From positions 62,001-126,000 of the forward strand of contig MU394077.1 in the NCBI GenBank assembly GCA_022578605.1: a stretch of 64,000 bases of DNA. Direction: 5' to 3'. A model generated the notes under the pieces. It was given only the letters and a program-made list of their open reading frames with translations. It made no database searches and had not been told where the DNA came from. Shown one piece after another: positions 21,907-33,698 of the stretch. Both the position numbers and the translations under genes were made by a program. Within the stretch, counting starts at the first letter, position 1, and each line of letters opens with the position of its first letter. The stretch is from Camillea tinctor. Taxonomy: Eukaryota > Ascomycota > Sordariomycetes > Xylariales > Xylariaceae.

Positions 21907-24900
21907 ATGGCTGAGCCCGAGAACTTCGAGGACGATCTCTTTGCCGACCTGTCAGTACCTACTATCTTTAGGATATCCCGTAGTGTCCATCTCACCGTGT
22001 TTACTGATTGCCTGGCATAGCTACGATGATAACGAGACCTCCGCTGCACCCGCGCCTCTGTCTGCGCCCCCGAAGCCACAACCACCGCCGCCTGCAGAAG
22101 TAGTTGCCCAGCCCGAGCTTGATCAGGCACCTGTTGAGGATGTAGCTGCAGTCGCGGAGAATGGATACGGTGATGATTTTCAAGAAGATAATTATGAAGA
22201 TGACGATGATGTCGACTTCAACTTGGGTAATGGCCCAACTAGCAATGTAGCAGCCGCATCGCAACAAGAGGTGTCCACTCCTACCTATCATGCAACTAGG
22301 GGACCTAGTGCCAAGGAGGATGGGTAAGTTATTCTGTTCTAGTTTCTTCCATTTTTAAACCGTATTTTCCTGCCAGTGTTGTCTGGCCCTAGAATTGTTT
22401 CACCGTGTCCTGCCCTTCCCTTCAAGGACCAATTTGCACATCGGAAAGTGGGTAAACGAGAGCATGTTGTGATATTCAGGTTTGGTGAACTGGGATGCGC
22501 CTATACTCCAAGGACCATGGTGTCTATCAGTCAAACAGAAAGGTAGCGGGTTGCCCTAGCTTGTTGGCCGGAGGTGTGTTGGACAAGAGAATATTTTGTC
22601 TGTCTGGCTGGCTGTGAAGGGAGGGTCATGGGTGTTGGAGTCATGCCGGAACGGCCGACGTTCCAATGCAGGCCAATATCACTCGAGTCTGTCTAAAGTC
22701 AGATATGCATCAAAGTACAAGAGAAGAAAAAAAGGGAATGAAGGTGCTGGAGGATACACTCTACTACTACTACTACTACTACTACTACTGCTACTACTAC
22801 CTGCTGAAAGAGCCAAACGATAATATTCGACCATAGTCAGTACAGAAGCACACTACTCTGCCTTCCATAGCCAATTCGTCAGAGATAGGCACATAAAGCT
22901 CGAGTTCGACGAGGAACACGCTTTTCTCTTGGGGCTGTAACAGAAGATTGGCAGCGAATAGCGCTCGAGGTCATATCTAGCTTGGCCATAGCAGAGAGAG
23001 ACGAGCTAAATTCGACAACGTTTCGGGCATTCTTCTCTGTCTTCTCTATTCCTCCTGAGCACTGCTGTCCGTGGCCTCATTACTGGAATTCCTTGGCTCA
23101 TATGATCTTCACCTCATTGAACTGCACAAATACATATACCCGTATATGCACGCCACTTCCACCGCCGCCCGCAACCACTTCCAAATATGAACGCGCCTCG
23201 CAGCCAGGAGGAGGAGTATATGTCGTTGCCTCCCGACAGCAAAGCTTTTGACGCCGAGAATGATATTTTCGTGCTGACCCACATCAACCCCTAAAATTGG
23301 TCTTTCTCGGCACCTAGCTGAGCGTGTAAACGATGACTAAAGATCTGAAACTGGATAGCTGGGCGCCATTCATATAACACACGGGACGAGTTTGATACGT
23401 TTGCCTGAGTGACAACATCATGCCAAACCACATACATTCTGGCTCTTAGCCGCCATGCTGCTTATTCTTACCCACTTACAATCAGTTTCCTAGATTGAAC
23501 TAACCATAGATTCTCTGCAGAAAAATGTTCATTGGTGGACTAAATTGGGAGACTACCGATCGTAAGAGTTAACCTTGCTTATTCAACAAACTATACATGC
23601 CATCTCAATCATCTCGCTAACCGGTGGATTCAGAGTCTCTTCGTGATTATTTCTCCCAATTCGGCGAGGTGACCGAATGTACGGTGATGAGAGATGGGCC
23701 TACAGGACGGTCCCGGGGTTTTGGCTTCCTTACGTTCAAGGACCCTAAGACGGTGAACATTGTTATGGTCAAGGAGCACTTCTTAGACGGGAAAATTGTA
23801 AGGATGAATGCGAATCTCCCCCTTTACCGACCACGACTAATTGCTGCATTAGATTGACCCTAAGCGCGCTATTCCTCGAGATGAGCAAGAAAAAACGTCC
23901 AAGATCTTTGTAGGCGGCGTAAGCCAAGACACGACAGAGACGGAATTCAAGGATTACTTTGCCCAGTTCGGCCGGGTCGTCGATGCAACATTGATGATGG
24001 ATAAGGATACTGGTCGGCCCAGGGGGTTTGGCTTCGTTACTTTTGAGAATGAGACTGGTGTCGATGCGTGCTTGAGTACCCATCTAGAGATACATGGCAA
24101 GCCCATCGAGGTCAAGAAAGCCCAGCCTAGAGGCAACATGCGAGAGGAAGAGGATGCCTCGAGACGCGGAAAGTTCAAGAAGGGCGGCATGGACGACCAA
24201 GGCGGCAATCAGAACCAAATGGCCAGCCAGATGAGCCAGGGCGGCATGACGCCACAAGTTATGGCTCAGTACATGCAGAGAATGCAACAGTACATGACTA
24301 TGATGCAACAACAAATGGCCATGAATCGAGGAATGGGTATGGGAAGTATGAACCCGGCCATGATGCAGATGCTACAGATGCAGCAGATGCAACAGATGCA
24401 ACAACAGATGGCCCAGGGAGGAGGCCAAAATGGCCAACCCAACCCTATGGCAGGGATGGCCAATATGAACCCAGCGCTCATGCAGCAGATGCAGAACCCA
24501 ATGATGGCCAACGGTGGTGCGGGTCAAGCCCAGGCCCAGGGTAATGGAGATCAACAAGGCTTCGGCGAATATGGTCAGCAAATGTTCAATCAGCGAGGTG
24601 GTGGAGGAAGACGTGGTGGTAGTGGTGGTCGAGGTGGATACAATCAAGGCTACGGTAACATGGGTGGTGGTAGTGGTGGTGGCAATGGTGGTGACCCGAC
24701 ATCTTGGGAAGGGATGTACGATGATGTACCTCAACCGAACTTCAATCAGGGAGGACGAGGAGGCTTCCACCGGAACAGAGGCGGACACCAAAGCACCCCC
24801 CCGGCCGACCCTACCCATGCTCCCCCGGCAAATGCGCCGACTGGTCCCAAGAATGCCGGGAAACCTGGCGCGAACTACCGCGGGGGCGGTCGAGGAGGCA

Positions 24901-24929
24901 ATCGTGGGTTCCACCCTTATGGTCGCTAG
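21907..24929 (+). CDS. Hrp1/Nab4-like two-RRM hnRNP protein
   Basis: Nuclear RNA-binding protein of the Hrp1 (CFIB) type, which in yeast acts in mRNA 3'-end formation and export. Predicted exons: 21907-21950, 22021-22323, 23521-23561 (41 nt), 23634-23797, 23853-24929; phases agree and give 542 aa. The N-terminus is acidic and Pro-rich. RRM1 has RNP2 MFIGGL and RNP1 RGFGFLTF; RRM2 has IFVGGV and RGFGFVTF; the linker DPKRAIPRDEQEKTSK is characteristic. The C-terminal half is Met/Gln-rich, then Gly/Asn/Arg-rich with RGG-like runs, a prion-like composition. The intron between exons 2 and 3 is 1197 bp, far longer than any other here; the codons on either side (EDG|KMFIGGLNWETT) join correctly. The exact cellular role is inferred from the family. 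Confidence 0.93.
22324..23520 (+). other. Unusually long intron (1197 bp) of the Hrp1-like gene
   Basis: Starts gtaagt and ends ttctctgcag. It contains a (TAC)n microsatellite at 22761-22800 and, at 23187-23294, a 35-codon frame with protein-like composition (MNAPRSQEEEYMSLPPDSK at its start). It could hold an alternative exon, an alternative 5' end or regulatory sequence; none is proven. Confidence 0.7.
22761..22800. repeat. (CTA/TAC)n microsatellite in the Hrp1-like long intron
   Basis: Thirteen trinucleotide units with one interruption (TGC). Confidence 0.85.
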
Positions 24930-25993
24930 AAGCACCCGAAGGTTTGAAAGCATCACGATCCTTTCTTCCTAAGTTGAGATTAGGTTATCGAGAATGCCGA
25001 TGAGCTTACCATATATCATTACTTTCTGGGTTGGCTTTAATGCCACCATCATGGAATCAACGAACCCCTCTGCCCCGCTACCTCGATCAATGATATCACG
25101 AAGACTATCCAATTCGAGGAATATATCCGCATGAGACACTGTAAGGTGCTGCGGTGACCTTTTCTTCGCTATCTACAAACTTCCTGCAGATGGTAACCGG
25201 ACATCATCTGCGTGTATTATACTATCTATCTACCTACTCTACCCACCCATCATCCTCCCGAGGATTACTACCTAACAACGCCGCGGACATTACAAGAGGT
25301 ATAATTAGCCCTCATACAAAATTGGGGTATCCGAACCCTTTCCTCTGTTATAGAGGAATATTGAATTCGATGGGACTGGAAGGGGGTTAAAAAAAGGGGG
25401 TTCCTAATATTTGCATTGTCCTACTGCGAAGAAAAAAGAGGGGTGGTTTAACTCCCAACAGCTTGCCCATACTACTGAATTCATTGCCGCCCTCTTTACA
25501 TATAGGGAATGGTTGCGCGGTTACGCTGCTTAGTCTGGTTTATAGGGTAAAATAAGAATAAAAATGCGATGTCGTTTTCCAAATGTTTGTATCGGTCTTG
25601 TCTTCTACTGTAAATGTTGGGGGTGTTCCTAACATGGCTGGATTCTAGTTTATCAGTAGCTTTGCTCTACAGATTCCATGTGAAAATATATTTCTAGCAA
25701 ACCACAACGCTTCAGTCTGGGTTACGTAGTAGGTAGACTTAATATATTTGCCACATGGTTATATTCTCTTTCTGTTCTTTTCCTTAGTAACTAGCTAAGT
25801 AGCATTTAAGCCATAACAAATAACTATATAAGTTGGCTGATAGGCTATAGTCTTATATCTCTATTTTTTTTTTGGTCGTGGCTCGTGAACCCATACACTC
25901 GCATAATCTAACAATGCTTTGAATTGCCTTATAACCAAAAAAAAATCACCCAGTCTGTCTTCAATCACCATCAAATAATATCACCATGCCATT
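24930..25993. other. Intergenic between convergent genes
   Basis: 3' flanks of the Hrp1-like gene and the dioxygenase gene. AT-rich with several T- and A-runs; nothing coding is recognised. The 78-codon frame at 25154-25390 has no recognisable features. Confidence 0.55.
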
Positions 25994-26986
25994 TCAATCC
26001 CTAAACAACCTAGTAAAGCCTTCCGCGGGCGGCTGCAACCAATTCCGCTCATCGTACGTGGTGCCTTCCCCCTCGATGACATGGAACGTATATATGATCC
26101 TTCCTTTCTGGCTTGTGTTCCTCTCGCTCTTGTGCAGCAAATTACCGTGGATAAGAACCAGCGAACCGGCCTTGACCTCGCCCATTTTATACTCACCTTC
26201 CTCGCCCGTGATCTTCATCTGCTCGCCGTACTCCTCTCCCGCTGGGAACCGCGCGCCCTCGTTGTCCACAAACTCGGTGCCGCCGCCCGCCGCGCGCACA
26301 AAGCGCTGCTTCACGGGGGCCCAGCGGTGGCTACCTGGGAGGAAACTTAGGCAGCCATTCTCGGTGGTTGCGTCCTCGAGGGCGTACCAGAAACCGACGG
26401 CACTCGGGGGCGTCGTGTACAGAAAGCTGCTGTCCTGGTGGGGGGGCACGGCGCCGCCGATCTCGGGCTGCTTGCAGATGACCATGCTCTGGAGACAACG
26501 GGGGTCTTTGAAACCGATGGCGCGCGCGATGGCGGCGGGGTGGCTCTCGATTTTTCCGGGGCCGCCCGAAACCGCAGCACCCAGGAGATCGGGGTTCAGA
26601 GCCGGGTCGAGCAGGGCGGCGAAGGGGGGCGACAGCGCATGCAGGTAGTGGCCGATCTTGTTGATGGCGCGGGCTTTGGGCTTGAGCAGGGCACCGGTAG
26701 TCGGGTCGAAGGCATCCTCCTCGAAGAAGTACCGGATCTTGTCACCCGACTCCAGGAAATACGCGTCGCCCACGTGGGCTGACTTCTCGCCCGTGCTGAA
26801 CCGCGTCAGCGGGTGCGTGTCTAGCGGGAACGAGTCGAGCAGGGAGTGCGTCTCGGCGAGCAGGGCCTGCACGGTGATAGGGGACAGGGCGTCGGGGATG
26901 ATGAGGTATCCGTCCCGCTCGAAGATGGCGAGCTGCTCCGGGGTAAGGCCCCCTGTAGGAGGCGGAGGCGTGGTTGCTGACGGCAT
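25994..26986 (-). CDS. Phytanoyl-CoA dioxygenase (PhyH) family protein
   Basis: Single-exon gene for a predicted non-haem Fe(II)/2-oxoglutarate-dependent oxygenase of 330 residues. The frame extends upstream to an ATG at 27037, but the Met at 26986 (MPSATTPPPP) is the likelier start because GLTPEQLAIFERDGYLIIPD, the usual PhyH N-terminus, follows closely. Iron ligands are visible as the HxD pair His183/Asp185 (VPPHQDSSF) and the distal His285 (LLHKSERNTS), with Arg295 (KGR) as probable 2-oxoglutarate ligand. NGCLSFLPGSHRW is also family-typical. It resembles PHYHD1-like proteins more than peroxisomal PHYH, and no peroxisomal signal is seen. The substrate is unknown. GC content is high across the gene compared with its flanks. 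Confidence 0.9.
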   Translation of the reverse strand: MPSATTPPPPTGGLTPEQLAIFERDGYLIIPDALSPITVQALLAETHSLLDSFPLDTHPLTRFSTGEKSAHVGDAYFLESGDKIRYFFEEDAFDPTTGALLKPKARAINKIGHYLHALSPPFAALLDPALNPDLLGAAVSGGPGKIESHPAAIARAIGFKDPRCLQSMVICKQPEIGGAVPPHQDSSFLYTTPPSAVGFWYALEDATTENGCLSFLPGSHRWAPVKQRFVRAAGGGTEFVDNEGARFPAGEEYGEQMKITGEEGEYKMGEVKAGSLVLIHGNLLHKSERNTSQKGRIIYTFHVIEGEGTTYDERNWLQPPAEGFTRLFRD

Positions 26987-27734
26987 TTTAGTGTAGTGGT
27001 GGCACCGGTAGGGAAGCAGGTAGACAGGGCGAGGCAAGCAAGGTAGTAAAGGCAGGGGTGGTAGTGGTGGTGGAGGTTGAAGATTAGGTTTCTAGGGAGT
27101 GTATAGCTGTAGGTAAGTATGTAGTTTATAGAATGACAGGTTCAGCTGAAGGCTTAAAGCGGGAGGAGTAAGTAATCAGGTAGTCTCAAAGAGAACTCCA
27201 GTTTAACATATTACTTATTAAGGTAGGTCAGGTGTCTGCTTGCTTACTTCCTATCATAGTAGAATACTTAACTACCTACCTTAACCTAAACTGACCTAAA
27301 CAGTGACCTATGGATGCTAGGCAGGGAAGGCGTACAATAGGTAAGGACTATTTAGTAGTAGACGAGCCTTCCCAAGGTTCGTGATGGTGGGGTTCGGAGC
27401 TGTCCGAAATCTGGGTCTTGTCAATTGAGGGGCACAGATCTGTGTTACCTACTGTCTAACCCAGCTGCCCAGGTAGTCGTACATACTCCGTAATACTAGT
27501 ACTAATAAATATCCCCGCACAGTGTTATTCCCACTTCGTAATGAACGATCCCCCCCAGGGCCCCTAAATTGAAAGCTCTCTCCTTTTAATTTACCCGTTT
27601 GATGAGCTCTTAAAACCGGGCACACCTCGGATCGATCTCCAATTTCCTACCTGACGCATACTGCACGCGTTTATAGCAGCAGTCAATAAGACCACTCGGG
27701 AACCACTATAAGCTTCTAAGAAAAGATCACCGCC
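26987..27734. other. Divergent promoter region
   Basis: Upstream region of the dioxygenase gene (leftward) and the cytidylyltransferase gene (rightward). It contains several GGTAGGTA/TACCTACC-type motifs around 27230-27300. No gene seen. Confidence 0.55.
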
Positions 27735-29239
27735 ATGGGCTCGCCACAGGAGGTCCTCTCGGGACCACCAGCTCCAGAACTCCTCGATGAACGGATCTGG
27801 CTCGATGGTTGTTGGGATTTCTTCCACCATGGCCACGCGGGCGCCATGCTCCAGGCCCGACAACTCGGCAGTGAGCTGTACGTGGGCGTGCACTCAGACG
27901 AGGCCATCCTGGAGAACAAGGGTCCCACCGTCATGAACCTACAGGAACGGTACGGATAGCTCCCTTTCTGCCCATCCCAGATCGCTGCCGAAAAGACAAG
28001 GGCCCGTATTCTCGCTAATCTCCGTTGCATTATTCTTGGCCTTTAAAGACTCGCCGCCGTGGAGGCCTGCCGCTGGGTCACTCGATCTGTCGCCCACGCG
28101 CCCTACGTTACCGAGCTTGCCTTCATTAGCCATTTTGGATGTAAGTACGTCGTACACGGCGACGATATCACATCAGACAGCAATGGCGAGGATTGTTATC
28201 GCTTCGTTAAGCAAGCCGGTCGCTTCAAGGTCGTGAAGCGTACACCGAGCATCTCCACAACGGACCTCGTGGGTCGTATGCTGCTCTGTACGAGAACCCA
28301 CTTTATCAAGTCGTTGGGGAGGACTCTAGCTGGCCAGGAGGGCAATGGGACCGAGGCCGAGAAGAAGGCAGAAGGCGAAGCGATGCTGAATCGTATTACC
28401 CAGTACGCAACAGATGAGACGGGAAAAGACGCCGGCGTAGAAGTTTATTTCTGGACTGCGTCTAACGCAGCGAAGGTTGAAGATACGGAGGAGGAGCCTG
28501 GTACCTTCCGTCAACTGCTAAAAGGCAAGGGTCCGAAGCCGGGTCAAAGAGTGGTCTACGTTGATGGGGGGTTCGATCTCTTTTCCAGTGGCCATATCGA
28601 GTTTCTCCGTCGGGTTGTTGAGGCCGAGGAGAACTTGGCTCGAAAGGAAGGGTGGTATGCCCAACAGGCTGTGGATGAGCGGGTTGGGAAGGGCGAAGAC
28701 TACGGCCCTGTCTTTGTGGTGGCCGGCGTCCATGATGACGAGGTTATCAACCACTGGAAAGGGATTAACTATCCTATCATGAACATATACGAGCGAGGCC
28801 TTTGCGTTCTTCAATGCCGGGTAAAGGTTTCGGTCCCATATCAATGATCGCTGGCTAAATTTTACTCTAGTACGTCAATGCTGTGATATTCGGCGCTCCC
28901 TTTTCGCCGAGCAAATCGTACCTCACAGCCTTGCCATGGGGCACTCCCGATGCCGTGTATCACGGACCAACATCTTTCATGCCGCTGTCGTACGACCCGT
29001 ACACCGCGCCGAAGGAGATGGGAATCTTCCAGCAAATTGAGAGTCATGAATTCAGTCACGTCAATGCAGGAACGATCGTGCAGCGCATTATGAAGAGTCG
29101 AGACCTCTACGAGGCACGGCAGAGGAAGAAAGGCGTAAAGGCCGTCGGTGAAGCAGCACAGCGACACAGAGAGATTCTAGAAGAAGAACAGCGCATCAAG
29201 GAAGAGAAGATTGCTTCGACAATGGAATCATCGGCATAA
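27735..29239 (+). CDS. ECT1: Ethanolamine-phosphate cytidylyltransferase
   Basis: Makes CDP-ethanolamine from CTP and phosphoethanolamine in the Kennedy pathway to phosphatidylethanolamine. Predicted exons: 27735-27949, 28049-28820, 28871-29239; phases agree and give 451 aa, typical of the family. Two cytidylyltransferase folds are visible: the first has the catalytic HxGH motif in WDFFHHGHAGAM, YVVHGDDI and RTPSISTTDLVGRML; the second starts VYVDGGFDLFSSGHIEFLRR, with the HxGH motif degenerate (SSGH), as is normal for the second domain of this enzyme, and ends near GTPDAVYHGP. The C-terminal tail is charged and coiled-coil-like. It is divergent from the PhyH-family gene. Confidence 0.95.
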
Positions 29240-32200
29240 CCGACAAGATAGATAGCCTATCTGATCTAATATCACTGCATAAAGAGAAGAGGAGTGGGGA
29301 ATAGAGACAACATTTGGTAACTTATCATGGCATAAGCCTTACACCTATTTACCACTAGATGATAAGAGAATCATTTGTTTTTCTTTGCGCTGAGGCGGTA
29401 GATAGCCTTCAACAGGCTACAGTGGTCATTTAGAATAGGATTAGAAACGCGTAGGCAGAACAGACGATGCATTAATTAGTGTCTATTACCTGTATATAAC
29501 CTACCATACCCTTACTTGGGGTTCCTTGATAGTACGAAAACGAAGAAAGGAAAGATAAAGCAAATAATCCGCCCCCAAAAACGAGGAAACGTTACCTCCA
29601 CTTTCACATCGCTAGAAGGGAGTAAGCTAGGGGTTCCCGTCTTGCTTACAGATCAATTAAATGTTGGAATTATTTTCGGCGTCCGGGCTATGAAATTGAT
29701 TTAGTAATGAGAAATGATTTCCCTGGGTAGACGCGTATGAATGTTTTATACCTGTGGTCCCCTTTCTGACCTACAATTTACACACGCACGTACCACAGCG
29801 TGAGGATAATGTCCTTTAATACTCTATGTTGGACAATGTCTCATGATTGTTAAGTTATATGTGTAAATGAAAGGACCTCACATGATTAGCGCCAAGTGTG
29901 AGTGATAATGACCTCTGAGGATTTGGAGAACAACCTAGACAGCTAGAATTGATTGTGCCTACCTTCTGCCAAGAAGGGAAAAAGCATTGACCACCACCAT
30001 TACACTAGGCTATGTAGGTACCACTACTACACAGGCGCAGGCAGGGCACTGCTAGGCTCAGGTGGCGGACAAATTTCGCAGTCACTAACTACTATGTAGG
30101 TACTATGTACTACAACTACCTAAATCTTAGGTACGTACCCAGGTACTGCTTAGTGGTTTGGAAGGGAGCTCGGGCCACATATTCTAGAACAAGCAAGGAA
30201 CGGTGCAGATCGCCTTTCCTGCTTTCTTCCTTTTTCTTTCTTTCTCGTTTTCTTTTGTGCTTATTGTATACATCTAGCAAATTACAATTCACTTCCTTTT
30301 CATTCCCATTTTTGCCTTCCCCCCTCCTCGTTCTAATGAGTCTGTGAGTCCGTCTTAGGTAAGGGGGGGGCGCAATCGCGCGAAAATAAGAGGAACAGAA
30401 AGAGGACAGAGGAAAGAGAAAAGGATTTAGGGATTGACTGCTCTTCTACACTAGAAACATCCTGACGTGGATTTGCTACTTAGAAACAAAGAAAATGTAC
30501 AAGTTGCATAATCTCAACTAAAATTAACTTCTTTTATGCTTTTCTCTTTGTTTCCCTGAATGTATACCTACAATTATAGGTAGGTACCTTAACAGATGTG
30601 AGGTAAGTGTGAGGTACATTTGGGGTTACAGGCATGGATGAGCAATCGGCAATGGTGCCTGTGCCTAAGTACCAGGCTACCTACGGGAGGGATTGCTGCA
30701 GCTAAACCCGGACATCTCTTTGATCTGTGCACCCTTCTGGAAGGCGCGAAGAAGCTTGCAGCTGGAGAATGACATTTGAATCTGCCCCACTCTCCGTCTT
30801 GCAATTCGATCTTTCGAAAGAGCCAAATCGAATCCCATCATTCCCCTCTTCATCACCTACTGTTTTTTTTTTCCTCTTTCGCCACGTTCAATAAAACATC
30901 AAGGCCAAATTGGTGTAGACGGGACAAGACACAAGACGACCATCCGATCCTAGAAGCAAAAGAAGGGAAAGCATAAAAAATAATACTACATACATCTTTC
31001 GAACCAAATATTACTATCCCTGTTTTTGTTCCATATTGGGGAAGGGTTCTTATATTTTTCTTCCTTCAAAGAAATAAGCTATTCATTTCAATCAATTGCA
31101 TTATCCACACCCGGACATCCCAAGGAGTCGCCGAATCAATCAATCATTTTCTTACCCCTCCATCATCTTTCTTTCGTCTATTCCTGTCCTCTCGTCTGGC
31201 CATTTGTCCCTCGTAACCTATTTACTGCGCGATACCTTGTAAATTGCTGCTGCTGTTACCGCCGCCGCCACCACCATCATCACCACCACCACCACTACCT
31301 GCTGCTGTACGTAGCAAGCAAGTCAGCAAGCCTTTCCAACAACGTCTCACCACACACACACACACACACACACACACCACACACAAACATACATAACCTA
31401 TATACATATATACATACATACATACGTACATACCTCCATACATAGACGTACCCACCACCCCAGAAACAAAAATTCAAACTCCCGCTGTGGTTTGACGGTT
31501 GGCGGCTTTTAACCCAATCACTGAGTAAGTGACGCACTTTCGTGTATGTCTTGCTTCTTTTTTTTTTTTTTTTTTTCTTCTTCCTTCTCTAAATCCTCCT
31601 CTCTTTTTTCTCCTTCCCTGTCTCCATATCTCGGCCTGTGACACATCCAGCCTTACCCTCACTTTCACCACGTCCACCCCGTACAGTTTCTTTTTCTATT
31701 CCTTCTTCGGTTGCTTCTACCTCCGCTTCCAGGGACTTCTATTTGGCTTGTGCAAAGCACCCACCCACTCTTATTACATGCCTTGTCTCTCCTGGATCGC
31801 TTTTCTGCCCGTGCTTTCGCCCTCGCCATCCCTCACCCCTACCTCCGTTCTCTAGCGTCCTTCCAATTTCCTTCTATTATTCAACATTGGTAAGGCGCCG
31901 TCGGCTAACCCCAGCTGGCCGGCCTAGTAACGTCGACCTCCATAGAACTTGGCGTCATATTTCAGCACCCAGGCCAGCTCGCACACACCCCTGGGAAGTC
32001 TTGCCTCAGGTATACCTCCCTCCCTCAGCCTTCGTCTTTCTTTTATGCTCCCTTCCCCGAGTCACCATCGCAAAATATACACTCGTTATTGTCCTGTCGT
32101 CTTTTCTTCTTATTTTTCTTCTTCTCTATCTGTATCTCTATCTTAATACCTCTCTATCTCTTTCTATCCCTCCTTTAAGTTTCTTTCTCAAGATCACATC

Positions 32201-32255
32201 AGCTTCCGTGATCCGTCTATCTCTTTTCCCCCTTAATCCTATGAATTAATTCACC
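29240..32255. other. Long upstream region of the PKA regulatory gene
   Basis: About 3 kb without a convincing gene. From about 30840 to the ATG at 32256 the plus strand is strongly pyrimidine-rich, with a CCN/CAC microsatellite (31258-31300), a (CA)13 run (31351-31377), CATA repeats (31385-31440) and a T-run at 31557-31576. Open frames here (for example 31026-31445 and 31638-32249) translate to low-complexity Ser/Pro/Leu/His sequence and are read as leader rather than protein. A potential 5' UTR donor (ggtaaggc near 31889) suggests a spliced leader. Confidence 0.55.
31351..31377. repeat. (CA)n microsatellite
   Basis: Thirteen CA units in the pyrimidine-rich region upstream of the PKA regulatory subunit gene, followed by CATA-type repeats to about 31440. 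Confidence 0.85.
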
Positions 32256-33698
32256 ATGTCTCTACCGCATACTTACCAGAAAGAGATAGAATCTCTCTCA
32301 AGACGGATTCGTCGCGAGAAACCAGCCGATATCCTTCAATTTTGTTCCAACTACTTCCTCCGTCGTCTTGCTGACGAGCGCGCAAAATACTTCACCTCAG
32401 TTATAGTGTCGCCTCCAAGCCCACCTACTATGTCCGGAACTACCTTCACGAGCCCCTTCGCGGCTAACTCAAACCCCTTTGGCAATGATGGAGCTAGGTC
32501 TGAGTCAGGCGGTACGCCATCTGCGGAACTATTGAATGTGATTGAAGAGGATGAAAATGATACTATCACATCGCCCACGACACCTTCTTTCGGCTTTTCT
32601 AATCCTTCCAATTCTGGGTTTCACGGCCCGTTCGGTGGAGACGGCACCTTTGATCCGCTGCCGCCTGCCATGAGAACCCCTCCAAACCCGGACAGCTACC
32701 CAGCTCAATATAACTTTGGTCGCCGCACGTCTGTCTCGGCGGAATCGCTTAAGCCAGTAGCCGACAACAACGACAACTGGACGCCTCCATCGTACCCCAA
32801 GACGCAAGAACAGCTCGGAAGGCTCAAGAAGGCTATTGAAGGCAACTTTCTATTTAGCCATTTGGACGATGAGCAGAACGCACAGATTCTAGGGGCTTTG
32901 CAGGAGAAGCCAATTCCAGCTAAAGACATCAAGGTATGCAGACACTTTCTTAGCGATGTTCAGAAGAATAGTTATATACTAACTCGGCTTTGACAGGTTA
33001 TCACACAAGGCGATGCAGGAGATTACTTCTATATCGTTGAGAAGGGCTCATTTGACGTCTATGTCAATCCCAGCGGGGCTCTGCAAGCCGGACCGGAGGG
33101 TATGGGTAACAGAGTAGGCACTATCCAAGCAGGCGGCTCGTTTGGTGAACTAGCCCTTATGTACAACGCGCCTCGTGCAGCCACCGTTGTTTCCGCCGAC
33201 TCGGGTTGTACATTGTGGGCTCTCGACCGTGTCACGTTCCGCCGAATTCTCATGGAATCTACCTTTGCTCGCAGACGACTATACGAGAGTTTCTTGGAGG
33301 AAGTGCCACTTCTGTCTTCGCTTACGCCATATGAGCGATCAAAGATTGCCGATGCGCTAGAGACCCTCAAGTTCCCCGCTGGCCACACAATCATTCAACA
33401 GGGTGACATCGGTCAATCATTTTTCCTTCTTGAATCTGGAGAGGCTGATGCCTACATCGACAACAAGCCACAATCAGTCAGACACTATAGGAAGGGTGAC
33501 TTCTTCGGCGAACTTGCGCTCCTTAACGACGCACCGCGAGCCGCCAGCGTGGTCAGCACTACTGAAGTGAAAGTGGCCACGTTGGGCAAGCGCGCATTTG
33601 CGAGGCTCCTTGGTCCCGTCGAGGGCATTATGAGAAGGACCAAATACGTAGGGGTCAAATCGGGAGTTGAAGACATGGACCCTTTACATGCATCTTGA
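32256..33698 (+). CDS. cAMP-dependent protein kinase regulatory subunit
   Basis: Binds and inhibits the PKA catalytic subunit and releases it on cAMP binding. Predicted exons 32256-32933 and 32997-33698 give 459 aa. Residues 1-45 form the dimerisation/docking helix pair (ILQFCSNYFLRRL); a Ser/Pro/Asn-rich linker follows; the inhibitory pseudosubstrate-like site is RRTSV at 156-160, with a Ser that makes it autophosphorylatable as in type II subunits. Two cyclic-nucleotide-binding domains follow, with phosphate-binding cassettes FGELALMYNAPRAATVV and FGELALLNDAPRAASVV, both keeping the Glu and Arg that contact cAMP. It is the orthologue of yeast BCY1. It has a very long C/T-rich upstream region and is convergent with the SPF27 gene. 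Confidence 0.96.

Noticed and set aside
24372..24956. 194-codon minus-strand frame opposite the Hrp1-like C-terminus
   Set aside because: Thr/Leu-rich translation is the antisense of Met/Gln/Gly repeats; the sense strand has clear RRMs.
31638..32249. 203-codon frame before the PKA regulatory subunit
   Set aside because: The translation is low-complexity Ser/Pro/Leu sequence from a pyrimidine-rich leader, with no family resemblance.
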